Source: DASYXZ01 sp035934315
GTDB lineage: Bacteria; Acidobacteriota; Terriglobia; UBA7540
Assembly: GCA_035934315.1 (NCBI GenBank)
Contig: DASYXZ010000282.1
Span: forward strand, 1-31,203
Reading direction: 5' to 3'
DNA length: 31,203 bases
The notes under the pieces are model-generated. The model was given only the letters and a program-made list of their open reading frames with translations. It did no database searches and was not told the origin of the DNA. This document shows, piece by piece, positions 1 to 9,335 of this stretch. How positions within the stretch are numbered: position 1 is the stretch's first letter; each line of letters opens with the position of its first letter. A program made the position numbers and the translations under genes.

Positions 1-1364
1 CCTTGACGCGCTTTCAATTCGATAACAGCTTGGGCTCCGCCATCCTCGAACTTGATTCGAACGCTGCCATCATTTCCTACGAAGAGTATTACCCGTTCGG
101 CGCCACATCCTATCAGGCGGTCAATAGCGCCATCGACGTAAGCGCGAAGCGCTACCGCTACACGGGAAAGGAACGTGACGACGAAACGGGATTCTATTAT
201 CACGGCGCGCGCCACTACGCCCCGTGGTTGGCCCGATGGCTAAGCTGCGACCCGAAAGGAATGATAGACGGGACTAACTTGTATGCCTATGTGCGAAATA
301 ATCCAATGAATCTCGTTGACGCAACGGGAACTCAAGGCACTCCGCCACAGAAGCAACAGGTCAAAGCAGGGACGCCGGAGTATGCGCAATTACGGAAGCA
401 ACTCGCCACTGCCCAAGACTCGATTCTCCATCTTACGCAAAGGATTTCAGCAGAAGAGGCAGTCAGGAAGGAGTACGAGGATAAGCCTCCAGCTAAAGAC
501 TTTGTGGAATCTCAGGCGAGAGGGGGCACGGAAGTTTTCTTGATGAAAATGGAAGTTAAGGACCTTGAGGAACGACAAAAAGTGGCAGACCAAGTGTCAG
601 AGCTTATCGAACAACTTCCGGAGGAAGAGCAACTCGCCGAACTGAAAACACGATTCTTAAATCTGGGAGGCACGGCCGAGCAATTGGAGGCGGAGCTGTC
701 CGATTTTGACGCGGCAACTCAAACTAACACCGGCGCGACCACATCACAGCAGACACAACCTGGCTCTGCTACGACGCAGGGATCCAGCACAAGTCAGGCT
801 GTATCCAGCGGAAAGCTCAGTGCTCTCAAGAGTGCATTGTTGTGGAGCTCCCGTAATCTCGGGCTTTATGCGACCCTCGGTGGGACCTATAAGACAAATC
901 TGACTCCCACTCCTACTAAGCCAGGAAATCCATCATCATCTCCGTGGGGCTCCTCAGTTTCGGTGACTGCCTTCTACAGAATTCCTTGGTCATCGAAACA
1001 CTTCCAAGTGGTTCAGTCTCCGGCCCTGACGTTTCAGGCTAGCCAAGCAAGTACAAACAGCAGTGATTATGGGGCCGGAGCGTACGCTGCGCCGGGAGGG
1101 TACACCAGCATGAATCTGCTTCAGTTCGTCGCAGGCGACCCCCAGGGGCTGCGACTGACAGGGGCATTGCAGGCGCGCTTTGGTTACGCGGGGGCAGGGG
1201 GTGGGAAAAGCGATTATTGGTACGGCGCCGGAGGCGCCACCCTAGAGGCTGGCTCTGCAAATGGATTGAATATAACAGCCTCGGCAATTTTCACCGACCC
1301 GTTGCCGGGCGGTCCTGTGCCGAGCTTCAGTGTTCAGGTGGGCCCACGATGGCGGTTTTGGTGA
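1..1364 (+). CDS. RHS-repeat/TcC-like toxin protein, 3' end, with unrecognised C-terminal cargo
   Basis: The gene runs in from outside the window; 453 codons are visible from base 3. Visible residues 1-107 are an RHS-repeat-associated core of the kind found in the TcC subunit of Tc toxins: a YxxYxPFG-like stretch (SYEEYYPFGATSY), RYTGKERDDETGFYYHGARHY, then WLSCDPKGMIDGTNLYAYV and NNPMNLVDATG. In TcC proteins this end of the RHS shell carries the aspartates needed for self-cleavage; D83 and D89 are the likely equivalents. The variable cargo follows: a charged helical part (about 118-230, probable coiled coil), a Ser/Thr/Gln-rich linker (about 235-270), and a Gly/aromatic-rich part with alternating beta-strand-like pattern ending RWRFW. 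I do not recognise this cargo. The gene lies 108 nt upstream of the TcA genes on the same strand, as expected for a Tc locus. A TcB part may be fused upstream but cannot be seen. Confidence 0.85.
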   Translation, partial: LTRFQFDNSLGSAILELDSNAAIISYEEYYPFGATSYQAVNSAIDVSAKRYRYTGKERDDETGFYYHGARHYAPWLARWLSCDPKGMIDGTNLYAYVRNNPMNLVDATGTQGTPPQKQQVKAGTPEYAQLRKQLATAQDSILHLTQRISAEEAVRKEYEDKPPAKDFVESQARGGTEVFLMKMEVKDLEERQKVADQVSELIEQLPEEEQLAELKTRFLNLGGTAEQLEAELSDFDAATQTNTGATTSQQTQPGSATTQGSSTSQAVSSGKLSALKSALLWSSRNLGLYATLGGTYKTNLTPTPTKPGNPSSSPWGSSVSVTAFYRIPWSSKHFQVVQSPALTFQASQASTNSSDYGAGAYAAPGGYTSMNLLQFVAGDPQGLRLTGALQARFGYAGAGGGKSDYWYGAGGATLEAGSANGLNITASAIFTDPLPGGPVPSFSVQVGPRWRFW

Positions 1365-1455
1365 AGTGTTGAAGAGGGCGGACGGGGCTAGACCCGGCGT
1401 TGGGGTTTTTATATTTCCTGGAAGCTCGGACTTCTGGGGTTTGCTTTACTGATCC

Positions 1456-1462
1456 AGGAGGG
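1456..1462 (+). promoter_or_regulatory. Ribosome binding site of TcA N-terminal gene
   Basis: The sequence AGGAGGG lies 10 nt before the ATG at 1473. It fixes the start of the very long TcA reading frame, which otherwise has several possible methionines. Confidence 0.6.
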
Positions 1463-1472
1463 AAAACTTCTC

Positions 1473-4400
1473 ATGCCCAATCCAAATTTTCCGGCTGGCA
1501 GAGTCGTGGTAGGCGGCGCTGAAGCAGCGTCGAATTCCGTTGACGGGCACGTGTACTCCGATTCCGGCCTGGCAGCTTCTGGTCTGACCTTGCGGGCCTA
1601 CAGCATCGGCTTTGCCGGCGCGGACACCAAGCTTGGCGAGAGCAAGACTGACGCGCAAGGCGCCTTCTCGATTGTTTACGCGCCGGGAGCAGGCGCCATC
1701 AACCTGGAAATTCGCGCCGTTGACAGCCAGCAGAAAGAGACGCCGCTGAGCGCGGTCAGGTACAACGCCGGAGTGCACGAGACGCTCAACCTGATTGCGC
1801 CTTCCAGCTTGCAGCCGCTGGCGCCGGAATACCAGCGACTCTCCGCCGACATGGACAAGCAAGTCGGCGGCATCGCCAAGCTGGCCCAGGCGCAAGAAAG
1901 CGCCGACCGTCAGGACTTGACCTTAATCAATCAGGCGACCAACTGGGACGCGCGGCTAATAGCGCTGGCCGGCATTGCCGCACAGCAAGCTGCTGGGACC
2001 GGACTGGGGCAGGACGTGCTCTACGCCCTTTATCGCGTCGGCTTGCCCAGCGATGCCGCGCACCTCGCGCTGGTGCCTTCGACGACCGTGCGGGCCGCCT
2101 TGAAAAAAGCCAGTGACGCCGGGATCGTAAGCCTGAACGCCGATCAGCTCGCCGCCGCCACAAAATCATTCCAGGCCTTTGCCACCAAAACGCGCGTGAC
2201 GCTGTCCGCTCCGGGCGCGGTTTCCAACTATGGCGCCCTGTTGTCGGCAAACGTTCCGACCAGCTTTGCCGACCTATATTTCAGCAATCCTCAAGCGGGA
2301 GCTGAATTGTGGACACAGGCCGCGAAACTGAATATTCCCGCTGAAACCCTAAATGCGCTGAAGCTCCAGGGAAAATTTCTTCTGCTGACGTACAACAACG
2401 CCGCTTTGGCGCAGAAGCTCCAGCAAGACATCGGCGCGCTGACGAATCTTTCGCAGTTGGCGGACAAGGACTATCACTTCCCTGCGACGTGGTCGGCGGC
2501 GCTGACGGCCTTGGCGGGCGCGGGCGGTGACGCAGCGCTCGACGCGCTCATCCCGAAAATCTATCCCGGCGCGAAAACGGCTGACCGGCTGCTGGCCTAC
2601 TCGGCCGACATGGCGCGCAAGGTTCGCTTCAGTTTTCCCACTCAAGTGACAGCCCGGATGATTGAGAGCAACCAGCTCACGATGGACGCCGCCAGCGCAT
2701 CCAAAGTGACGGCATTTTTGCGCGCCGCGGCGCCGCTCGGATACGAACTGGGGCGCACCCCGCTCAATGCCTTCATTAAGAATTCCGCCAAGCAGCTTCC
2801 CGTCCTGGACGCGGCCAGCACGGACGCTCTCAAAACCACGCATCGCATTTATCAGATTACGCCCAGCACCGAGTCCTTCCAGGCGGCCATGAAGCTCGGC
2901 TTTAAATCGGCCCGGGACGTCGTCGCGTACACCCAGGATGAATTTGTCGCCAAGTATGGCGGCTTCTTCCCCTCCCTCGCTGAGGCCAACTTGGTCTATG
3001 CCAAAAGTCAACAAGTGACTTCGGTAACGTTCAACTTTTACATGACCGCGCAAACGATGGACACGTCGCCTCCCGTTTTCGCCCTTTCCGGCTCGGGCAC
3101 CGATCTTCAAAACGCCCGGAACGCCCTCGTGCAACAGTTCCCCTCGATGACCGGTCTGTTTGGTTCGCTGGATTTTTGCCAGTGCAAGGACTGCCGTTCG
3201 GTGCTGAGCCCTGCGGCGTACTTCGTCGATATGCTGGAATTCCTCAACCAGTCTGGGCCAAACGTGATGGGCTACACGCCGTTGGATGTGTTGATTGGCA
3301 AAGACGCCACCGTCAAGGGGCGCCGCCCGGATTTGGGCGCCCTTCCCTTGACCTGCGAGAACACCAATACCGCCATGCCATATATCGACATCGTCAATGA
3401 AATTCTCGAGTACTTCATCGCCCACAACGCCCTGGACGCGGGTGTGGCCTACGACACGGGAAATGAGACGACGGCGGATTTGGTCGCCGAGCCACAGCAC
3501 GTTCTCGCGCCGGTCTATGACACAACCATGACGCAGGCTGTCTTTCCGCTCAATTTGCCTTTCGACCTTTGGATTGAAACCGTGCGCGCCTTCTTTAATT
3601 ACTTCAAGAATCCCCTGGCGCAGGTGCTGGACGTATTGCGTTCAGCGGACAACCTTGAATTGTTCTCCGATGCGAACGCTTATCCTTATTATCGCGCCCA
3701 AATCTTTGCCGAGTCGCTCGGACTCTCGCCCTCGGAATACCTGGTGCTGATCGTGACCGATCCGACGACCCAAAAACCCTCGGTGGCAAATTGGTTTCAG
3801 CTTTATGGCATGGCGAGCGAGGCCACGGCGCTGGGCGAGCTGAAATCCGCCAAGACCCTGGCGCAACAATTGGGACTCACCTACCAGGAGCTCACCGACC
3901 TCGTCACCACCAGCTTCCTCAATCCGGCTCTAAGCGCGCTCACTTTTCAGTTCGAGAGATTGGGCATCGAGATGAGCGACGCTTTCAGTTACACCGGGCA
4001 GGCCGGTTTCCCGGATTGGTCGCAGGCAAAATATCAACCGAACAAGACGGACTTCGAAGCCCTGCTCGACGGCATTACAGCGCAATACAAAAATCAAAAC
4101 CCCGCTTCGACGTTTAACGCGCGCACTTGGCTGGCGAATTTGCTGCCCGCCGGCTATTCGAAGAAAGTCCTGGTTCTGCTGGATCCTGATACAGGGTGTA
4201 ACTTTACCAGCACCAAGCTCCAGTATGCGGACGGGACTCCCGCGACGGCTCTTGATTTTCTCAAGTTCAATCTTTTCGTTCGCCTCTGGAAGAAACTGGG
4301 ATGGACGCTGGATGAAACCGATCATGCGCTCAATGCTTTTTTCCCGGCCAACCTTCCGGTATGGACAGACGCGAATTTTGCCGGTGCCTTCAGCGCCGCG

Positions 4401-7400
4401 TGGAAAACCGCCCTGGCTTATCTCGCTCATCTCGAAAACCTAAACACGCAATTGACTCCGGCGCTGGGGCGGACGGCGCTGCTACCGCTTTGGGGGGACC
4501 TGCCCGTCCAGGGTAACAACCCCCTTTACGCTCAGCTCTTTCTTGCCCCCGCCGTGCTGAACAATGATTGGGCGTTCGATGATCCTAACGGCCAATTCCC
4601 AGCCCCGACGGGTGATCTTGCCGCGGCCCTCAAGCCATTTTCCGCGCACCTCGCTTCCGTGCAAGGCGTGTTGGGCCTGACCTCGGACGAAGTGGCGGCG
4701 ATCATGACCGACGCCGGCACGCCCCTGGCCTCCGCCGGATTCACCTTGGCCAACCTGTCCATTTGTTATCGTTACAGCATGTTGGCTAAATGCCTTCAAC
4801 TTTCCGTGGACGACATGATCGCTTTGAAGGCCATGTCGGGATTGAATCCGTTCGCGACCCTCACCGGGAATCCCCTATCGGCCATTGCCGATGACGTGCT
4901 CTTCAACCAGACGCTCAGTTTTGTGAAGCAGGTTGGCGTTGTAGAGAACAGCGGGTTCACGGTGGAAGACCTCCAGTACTTATTGCGACACCAGCTTGAC
5001 CCAGTGGGTCAATACGCGAGCGATCCCAACGCACTCATCGCGCTGGCGCAAAGCGTGGCCAACGGCCTTCAGCAAATTCAAAGCCAGAACGCCGTGCCAG
5101 CCAACCTGGCGGCGTTGCCGGAGGCTCAAATCGACCAGCAACTCTCGGGGTTATTTCCCACCACAGTCCTGAAACCGCTCTTCACCCTGCTCACCGATGC
5201 CCAGACGTATAGCGCTTCGCAAGGAGGCGTGGCGCCGGGCAGCCAGATCGACCCCGCCCCGTTTGCCCAAGAGTCCGAGTTGAGTTTGGCTTACGATTCA
5301 GTCACTGAAACACAGACCTTGACGTTTCAGGGATTGCTCACCGACGGGAAGAAAAATCAATTGCTCAAGATCAACAATTCCGCCCTTTTCACTCCTCTAT
5401 TGGCGGGAGTGCAGCAGCAGGCACAGCAAGCGCTGGCGCAGAACATCGGGAACATTCTCGGAGTATGGGCGAGTTTAGTGGAATATGAGGCTGTCCAGAC
5501 GAGTGTGGCAACCGGGTTGGTCACAGCGCCGCTCACTCAAGCCGATCCTGCTCTTAGCCTGAGTTACGGCCAGGCGAGCCAGCTACAGTGGCTGGGCTAT
5601 CGCGGCGTGCTAACCGACGCCAGGATGGCCGCGCTCACGGCCATCAACAATTCGCCCGTGCTTTCGAGCCTTCTCAAAGATGTCCAAAGCCAGGCGATGC
5701 CGGGTTACAAGGGCCTGATGGGAGCGATTCTGGCGATGTGGTGCAACGTTCAGACCTACATCGTCAGCCAAACCGCCGTGACCTCAGCCAATCAGGTGGA
5801 TGTTAATGGATTCTTCACAGCCCTGGCCACGGCGCAGCAGAACGGGAGCATCACAGCGCCCGTGCCGACGCTCCAGTTCAGTTACGACTCTACGGCGCAA
5901 GTGCAGAGCTTGACTTCGAGCGGCGTGCTGACGGATGCCCTGCGAACGCAGTTAGCGGGATTGTTGCCTACCTCCACCGTTCTCGCAAACCTGCTGCAAG
6001 CGGCGCGCAATCAGGCGGTGCAATTGTTCCAAACCTTGGCGACGAACTTACTGACCGTGGCCGCGAGCGATCTCGACGGCTTTGCACAGCCATTTCTCGG
6101 CCTCGACGCTAAGCGCCAGCAGAAACAGGTGAAGGCCGAACTGGTGGCCGTCTTCGTTCCACTGCTTGCACAGAAGCTCTCACGCGAGCTGATCGTTCAG
6201 ACGCTGACCGCCAACCTCGGCTCCGATCCCTCATTGACCAGAACTCTGATTGAGGACGCGGGGCTGCTTTCTGACCCGAGCAATCCTGGCAAGTCGCTCT
6301 TAGGCTCGTTTCTGGCGGTGGGACAACCCGGCGTAAGCGCCACGTATTTTACTTCGGGAAATGAAACTGGTTCCTCGTTGGCGGCTGGCATCGCTGCCAC
6401 TACGGACACCCAAGATCCTACGAACCCAAACGCGGGCAAAGCCGGAACCGGCAGCGCGCATTTCGAAGGTTATTTGCAAGTTCCTACCGATGGGCCCTAC
6501 CGGTTCGACGCCGATCTCGGCAATACCGGGGCAGCCGCATTTTTCCAACTCACCTCGCCCGATCCTTCGGCGCTCTTGTCCAATCCGATCATTCCAGCAA
6601 CTGCGGCGACAAAGGACCACGACGAGGTCAGCCAGTTCGTTCAGCTAAAAGGTGGCGTCCCCTATTACTTCACACTTGATTTCTCGAACCTGGGGGCGAA
6701 CGGCGCAAGCCTGGTGATTGGAGGCGAGAATCTGCCCAAGGGCCCGCTGAGCCAAGTGGCGCTTTATCCGCAGGCAGCGATCACGGCCTTCGGGCGGGCC
6801 AAGACTCTCTTCTCAAAGGTGGTTCAGATCTTGGGGGTCACGGGCCTGGATGAGCGAGAGTTGAGTTATCTCACTTCAAATGCCGCGCGATTCGACAACC
6901 TCAGCTTAAGCAATCTGCCCACTCAGGCTGGTGACGATTCCCTGCCCAAGGCCATAGCGCTTTTCCAGCAGTTCCTCACCCTGGCGGATTACGCCGATTT
7001 GCGCAATGGCCCCGCCGGCAAATCGGACGGCCTGATCGATGTTTTCCAAGCCGCGGCGAACAACGTCACCCAGGAGCCGAACACGCCCTGGACCCTCTTC
7101 GCTAATCTCACGCGCCGCAACCCGCAAGTGGTGAAGGACGTGGCCACGGCGCTGGGCCCGGCGCCGCACTTCCTGGACAATACCGGCATCCGAAGGCTCT
7201 GGAATGCGCTTCAGTTGGCGCAGGTGATGGGCATTCCGGTCGCCACGCTGAGCGCTGCTACTCAAGTCGCCGCTTTGTTCCCGCTCGCCGGCGCTCCAGC
7301 GCCCAAAGACATTGCCACCAATTTGAAAAACGCCGTGAAAGCGCGATTCTCCGCGGACACCTGGCGTGCCATCGCTCAATCCATCTTCGACAAGCTGAGG

Positions 7401-9323
7401 CAGAGAAAGCGCGATTCGCTGGTAGCCTTCCTGGTGAATACGCTTCAGCTTGAAGATGAAAATGCTCTCTTTGAGTATTTCCTGGTCGATCCAGGTATGG
7501 AGCCGGTGGTGCAGACCTCGCGACTGCGCCTGGCGATGTCGTCCGTGCAGACGTTTATTCAGCGCTGCCTTCTCAACCTGGAAAACGCCAATGTCAACAA
7601 CCCAGAGCGCAACGTTGCGCCGAACGCCGTCAACGCCAACTGGTGGGAATGGATGAAGCGCTACCGCGTCTGGCAGGCGAACCGGGAAATATTCCTTTTC
7701 CCGGAAAACTGGATGATCCCCGAATTGCGACTCGACAAGACAGATCTTTTCCAGACGCTGGAAAGCGCCTTGCTTCAAGGCGACGTAACGAGCGACTTGG
7801 TGGATAGCGCTTACCTGGCCTATTTGCAAGGCCTTGACCTTCGGGCGCGTTTAGACATTGTCGCCATGTATCTGGACGAGGATCAAGCGGATATTCAGAG
7901 CTCGGCCCCCATTAAGGCCAGCACCCTCTACGTCCTCGGGCGAACCTATAGCCATCCTCACAAATACTTCGTCCGAACTTATTCGGCCGGCGTGTGGTCA
8001 GGGTGGATGGCAGTAGATCCCGACATTGACGGAAACCACATCGTTCTGGTGATCTGGCGCGGTCGGCTGAATGTTTTCTGGGTGAAGTTCATCCCTCAAA
8101 CCAAACAGCCCGGCGCGCCCGCCACGGACAGCAGCAACAATCAACCCGTCAGCGGCCTGGACTCAAACAACCTTGTCAACGCGATGATGGTTACCGCCGG
8201 GGCCGAGCCCCAGGTGAAAGTGCAATTAAACTGGGTTGAATATTTCCAGGGCAAATGGAGCAAACCGATCTCAACCGACGTAAAGAGGCAGCAGCCGCTC
8301 ATCGTGCCGCAGGATTTCGATCCCGACGAAGTTCCCATTTCTGTCTCAAAGGAAATCGACGCCAACGGGAACGAAGGCGCCGTGAGGATTCATCTCGGCT
8401 TCGCCTATCCTGACGATGGATCCGCCTTCCGCGTGACGAGCAAGAACTGCGATCCGGATCTCAACGAGCAATACTGGCAGCCGCCACCTGAGAACGTTTA
8501 CATTAACAGCGCGCCCTACCCTGTCGCGACACTCTACACCAACAGCGCGCCCTACCTTGATCCGACACTCTCTACGGGATCGGGAAGCCTTTCCTCCGAC
8601 TTCCAAACCGCCATCTCCAGCGACGGAACGACAGCGCCGACAAGCGAGAAGATCCTCGACACCTTGAACGACTTTGCCCTGCTACTGTGCGCCAATCCTG
8701 TTGCGCCGCCGTTTCTAAATCCGTCGGAGAAGCTCTACTGGGAAGCGGGTGCTTTGGTGGCTCCCTTTTTCTTCAAGGATGCGGCCAACCCCAATGCCGG
8801 CACCCAAAGCACATTCTTCGATGAGTTAACGTTCTTCGTGCAGCCATCCTTGACCGAGCAAACCGTCACCGATTGGGACGGGTGGGCCATCGCGCCGTCG
8901 CCGCCGGCGCAGATTTGGAGCGATCCTAGCGTGGTGAACACCATTAACGTAGTCGCGCAAGTTCCAACGGGATATCTGCCGCCGAATTTGGGCGATCCGG
9001 TCTACTCCAAGTTCTCTCTTCAGAGCCGCGAGGATTGGGCGACCAATCAGGCTACGGCCATTTCATTTGGAAATACGCTTGTGGGCAAGACGGGCTCCCT
9101 AAGCGCCGGCAAAGCCCTGGCCGTGCGAGGAGGCGTCGGTATCTCCCGGACCGGATTTGGAGGCGTGGCCGTCCTTGCAGCAAGAGGCGCGGGCACCCAA
9201 AGCGCGCGGATGGTGGTCGGAGGCCGGGGATTACAATTGAGTCAACTCCGATCTGTAAGAACGCTCGCTGGCGCAGGCACCGCAGGAAATGCGCTGACGC
9301 AATCAAGACTGAGGAATTCATAG
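1473..9323 (+). CDS. Tc toxin TcA subunit, N-terminal portion (VRP1, PA14-like, neuraminidase-like domains)
   Basis: This 2616-residue protein matches the receptor-binding/shell part of Tc toxin A subunits. Residues about 10-100 look like a carboxypeptidase-regulatory-like beta-sandwich (GHVYSDSGL, GESKTDAQGAFSI). A VRP1-type region is marked by CQCKDCRSVLSPAAYFVDML near residue 569 and LPLTCENTNTAMPYIDIVNE some 60 residues on. Residues about 1270-1535 hold three related repeats. Residues about 1619-1767 resemble a PA14 domain (FEGYLQVPTDGPYRFDADLG). The ABC-toxin N/neuraminidase-like region starts near 2039 (NPERN, NWWEWMKRYRVWQANREIFL) and includes GNHIVLVIWRGRLNVFW near 2190. The last ~70 residues are a Gly/Ala/Arg-rich tail. 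There is no signal peptide, which is usual for TcA. The next gene supplies the missing C-terminal half. Photorhabdus TcdA1 is about 2516 residues in one chain; here the two chains total 3899. Confidence 0.88.
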   Translation: MPNPNFPAGRVVVGGAEAASNSVDGHVYSDSGLAASGLTLRAYSIGFAGADTKLGESKTDAQGAFSIVYAPGAGAINLEIRAVDSQQKETPLSAVRYNAGVHETLNLIAPSSLQPLAPEYQRLSADMDKQVGGIAKLAQAQESADRQDLTLINQATNWDARLIALAGIAAQQAAGTGLGQDVLYALYRVGLPSDAAHLALVPSTTVRAALKKASDAGIVSLNADQLAAATKSFQAFATKTRVTLSAPGAVSNYGALLSANVPTSFADLYFSNPQAGAELWTQAAKLNIPAETLNALKLQGKFLLLTYNNAALAQKLQQDIGALTNLSQLADKDYHFPATWSAALTALAGAGGDAALDALIPKIYPGAKTADRLLAYSADMARKVRFSFPTQVTARMIESNQLTMDAASASKVTAFLRAAAPLGYELGRTPLNAFIKNSAKQLPVLDAASTDALKTTHRIYQITPSTESFQAAMKLGFKSARDVVAYTQDEFVAKYGGFFPSLAEANLVYAKSQQVTSVTFNFYMTAQTMDTSPPVFALSGSGTDLQNARNALVQQFPSMTGLFGSLDFCQCKDCRSVLSPAAYFVDMLEFLNQSGPNVMGYTPLDVLIGKDATVKGRRPDLGALPLTCENTNTAMPYIDIVNEILEYFIAHNALDAGVAYDTGNETTADLVAEPQHVLAPVYDTTMTQAVFPLNLPFDLWIETVRAFFNYFKNPLAQVLDVLRSADNLELFSDANAYPYYRAQIFAESLGLSPSEYLVLIVTDPTTQKPSVANWFQLYGMASEATALGELKSAKTLAQQLGLTYQELTDLVTTSFLNPALSALTFQFERLGIEMSDAFSYTGQAGFPDWSQAKYQPNKTDFEALLDGITAQYKNQNPASTFNARTWLANLLPAGYSKKVLVLLDPDTGCNFTSTKLQYADGTPATALDFLKFNLFVRLWKKLGWTLDETDHALNAFFPANLPVWTDANFAGAFSAAWKTALAYLAHLENLNTQLTPALGRTALLPLWGDLPVQGNNPLYAQLFLAPAVLNNDWAFDDPNGQFPAPTGDLAAALKPFSAHLASVQGVLGLTSDEVAAIMTDAGTPLASAGFTLANLSICYRYSMLAKCLQLSVDDMIALKAMSGLNPFATLTGNPLSAIADDVLFNQTLSFVKQVGVVENSGFTVEDLQYLLRHQLDPVGQYASDPNALIALAQSVANGLQQIQSQNAVPANLAALPEAQIDQQLSGLFPTTVLKPLFTLLTDAQTYSASQGGVAPGSQIDPAPFAQESELSLAYDSVTETQTLTFQGLLTDGKKNQLLKINNSALFTPLLAGVQQQAQQALAQNIGNILGVWASLVEYEAVQTSVATGLVTAPLTQADPALSLSYGQASQLQWLGYRGVLTDARMAALTAINNSPVLSSLLKDVQSQAMPGYKGLMGAILAMWCNVQTYIVSQTAVTSANQVDVNGFFTALATAQQNGSITAPVPTLQFSYDSTAQVQSLTSSGVLTDALRTQLAGLLPTSTVLANLLQAARNQAVQLFQTLATNLLTVAASDLDGFAQPFLGLDAKRQQKQVKAELVAVFVPLLAQKLSRELIVQTLTANLGSDPSLTRTLIEDAGLLSDPSNPGKSLLGSFLAVGQPGVSATYFTSGNETGSSLAAGIAATTDTQDPTNPNAGKAGTGSAHFEGYLQVPTDGPYRFDADLGNTGAAAFFQLTSPDPSALLSNPIIPATAATKDHDEVSQFVQLKGGVPYYFTLDFSNLGANGASLVIGGENLPKGPLSQVALYPQAAITAFGRAKTLFSKVVQILGVTGLDERELSYLTSNAARFDNLSLSNLPTQAGDDSLPKAIALFQQFLTLADYADLRNGPAGKSDGLIDVFQAAANNVTQEPNTPWTLFANLTRRNPQVVKDVATALGPAPHFLDNTGIRRLWNALQLAQVMGIPVATLSAATQVAALFPLAGAPAPKDIATNLKNAVKARFSADTWRAIAQSIFDKLRQRKRDSLVAFLVNTLQLEDENALFEYFLVDPGMEPVVQTSRLRLAMSSVQTFIQRCLLNLENANVNNPERNVAPNAVNANWWEWMKRYRVWQANREIFLFPENWMIPELRLDKTDLFQTLESALLQGDVTSDLVDSAYLAYLQGLDLRARLDIVAMYLDEDQADIQSSAPIKASTLYVLGRTYSHPHKYFVRTYSAGVWSGWMAVDPDIDGNHIVLVIWRGRLNVFWVKFIPQTKQPGAPATDSSNNQPVSGLDSNNLVNAMMVTAGAEPQVKVQLNWVEYFQGKWSKPISTDVKRQQPLIVPQDFDPDEVPISVSKEIDANGNEGAVRIHLGFAYPDDGSAFRVTSKNCDPDLNEQYWQPPPENVYINSAPYPVATLYTNSAPYLDPTLSTGSGSLSSDFQTAISSDGTTAPTSEKILDTLNDFALLLCANPVAPPFLNPSEKLYWEAGALVAPFFFKDAANPNAGTQSTFFDELTFFVQPSLTEQTVTDWDGWAIAPSPPAQIWSDPSVVNTINVVAQVPTGYLPPNLGDPVYSKFSLQSREDWATNQATAISFGNTLVGKTGSLSAGKALAVRGGVGISRTGFGGVAVLAARGAGTQSARMVVGGRGLQLSQLRSVRTLAGAGTAGNALTQSRLRNS
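5280..6080 (+). repeat. Three internal protein repeats in TcA
   Basis: Three related segments start at about residues 1270, 1361 and 1467 of the TcA N-terminal protein (DNA 5280, 5553 and 5871). Each begins LSLAYDS, LSLSYGQ or LQFSYDS. Each continues with a hydrophobic strand, then GLLTDGKKNQL, GVLTDARMAAL or GVLTDALRTQL, and ends in an Ala/Gln-rich helix. Spacing is 91 and 106 residues. The similarity is visible in protein, not in DNA, so the repeats are old. Confidence 0.7.
8505..8576 (+). repeat. 36-bp in-frame tandem duplication in TcA
   Basis: Two copies of a 36-bp unit beginning AACAGCGCGCCCTACC start at 8505 and 8541. They encode NSAPYPVATLYT and NSAPYLDPTLST. The DNA is still clearly similar, so this is a recent duplication within the neuraminidase-like region. 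Confidence 0.75.
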
Positions 9324-9327
9324 GGAG
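9323..9327 (+). promoter_or_regulatory. Ribosome binding site between the two TcA genes
   Basis: GGGAG begins at the last base of the upstream TAG stop and lies 8 nt before the ATG at 9336. With a gap of 12 nt between genes, this argues for two coupled cistrons and not a sequencing frameshift. Confidence 0.55.
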
Positions 9328-9335
9328 ACGAAACC

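Noticed and set aside
1383..1411. Terminator-like CGGG...CCCG followed by a T-run before the TcA gene
   Set aside because: The stem is only 4 bp and the T-run is several bases away from it.
2349..3500. 383-codon antisense ORF inside the TcA gene
   Set aside because: It has no family motif, is rich in Arg, Gly and His as expected for a GC-driven antisense frame, and lies wholly inside a well-supported gene. The long antisense frames at 6906-7829 and 29123-30214 were rejected for the same reason.
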